Source: Pseudoneurospora amorphoporcata
Lineage: Eukaryota > Ascomycota > Sordariomycetes > Sordariales > Sordariaceae
DNA length: 29,504 nt
Direction: 5' to 3'
Assembly (NCBI GenBank): GCA_033297205.1
Contig: MU859352.1
Location: forward strand, 1-29,504
Shown: positions 29,398 through 29,504 of the stretch, one piece after another
How positions within the stretch are numbered: position 1 is the first letter of the stretch
How the letters are laid out: every line of letters starts with the position of its first letter
The notes under the pieces: model-generated
The model's database searches: none
What the model saw: only the letters and a program-made list of their open reading frames with translations
What the model was told of the DNA's origin: nothing
Program-made: the position numbers and the translations under genes

Positions 29398-29504
29398 CGC
29401 CGGCTGTAGCTGTCACACGGACATTTGCCTACAGTTCTGAGTTAGGGTTTCCAAGGCTAACAGAACCTCAACGCTTGACGTCAGCCTTATAAGTGCCGCT
29501 GTAG
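29398..29504. other. Right edge flank of the hAT-like element
   Basis: This is the continuation of the sequence split by the 28917-29389 insertion. It is too short to classify, and no terminal repeat or gene is evident before the window ends. Confidence 0.4.

Noticed and set aside
28909..29398. A 9-bp duplication (GTTCCATGC) that would suggest a Mutator-like element
   Set aside because: Counting the C as the first base of a CAGT terminus gives 20-bp inverted ends and an 8-bp duplication, which fits hAT better.

Overview
This window looks like nuclear DNA of a filamentous ascomycete, probably a sordariomycete close to the Neurospora/Sordaria group. Three things support this. The introns are short, with GTRAGT-like donors, CTRAC branch points and YAG acceptors. 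The recognisable proteins are of fungal type: a class II aldolase, an ABM-domain protein and a MOCOS-like aminotransferase. One repeat copy also carries CpA-to-TpA changes of the kind made by repeat-induced point mutation (RIP). The species assignment is inference. All coordinates and splice sites were read by eye.

Layout. At 179-2303 (-) lies a three-exon gene of unknown function. Its first intron holds a 970-bp terminal-inverted-repeat element (1292-2261), which itself carries a 275-bp solo LTR (1782-2056). The 2304-5508 stretch is gene-poor, with a run of hairpins (3131-3210) and two weak small-gene candidates. Next come a two-exon gene of unknown function (5509-6906, +), an intron-containing tRNA-Ser(GCT) (7215-7314, -), an antibiotic-biosynthesis-monooxygenase-like gene (7807-8766, +) and the seven-exon class II fructose-bisphosphate aldolase gene (11400-12886, +). 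A two-exon, probably two-pass membrane protein gene lies at 14735-15457 (-). After 4.8 kb without a convincing gene comes a single-exon PLP-dependent, MOCOS-like gene (20223-22007, +). The right part holds a second element of the same family (22498-23060), a three-exon gene with a PemK-like N-terminal look and a C-terminal membrane segment (24089-25366, +), a candidate four-exon gene (25845-26721, +) with element fragments in an intron and in an exon, a degraded RING-finger reading frame (26792-27217), and a 473-bp hAT-like element (28917-29389).

How it fits together. The genes do not form an obvious pathway or cluster. They look like independent housekeeping or conserved fungal genes. The most unusual content is mobile-element structure: a non-autonomous family with 3-bp TAA/TTA target duplications (PIF/Harbinger-like), present as two complete copies and two fragments, one copy sitting exactly at a splice donor; a nested solo LTR with a perfect 5-bp duplication; and a hAT-like element with an 8-bp duplication. 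No transposase gene is visible in the window.
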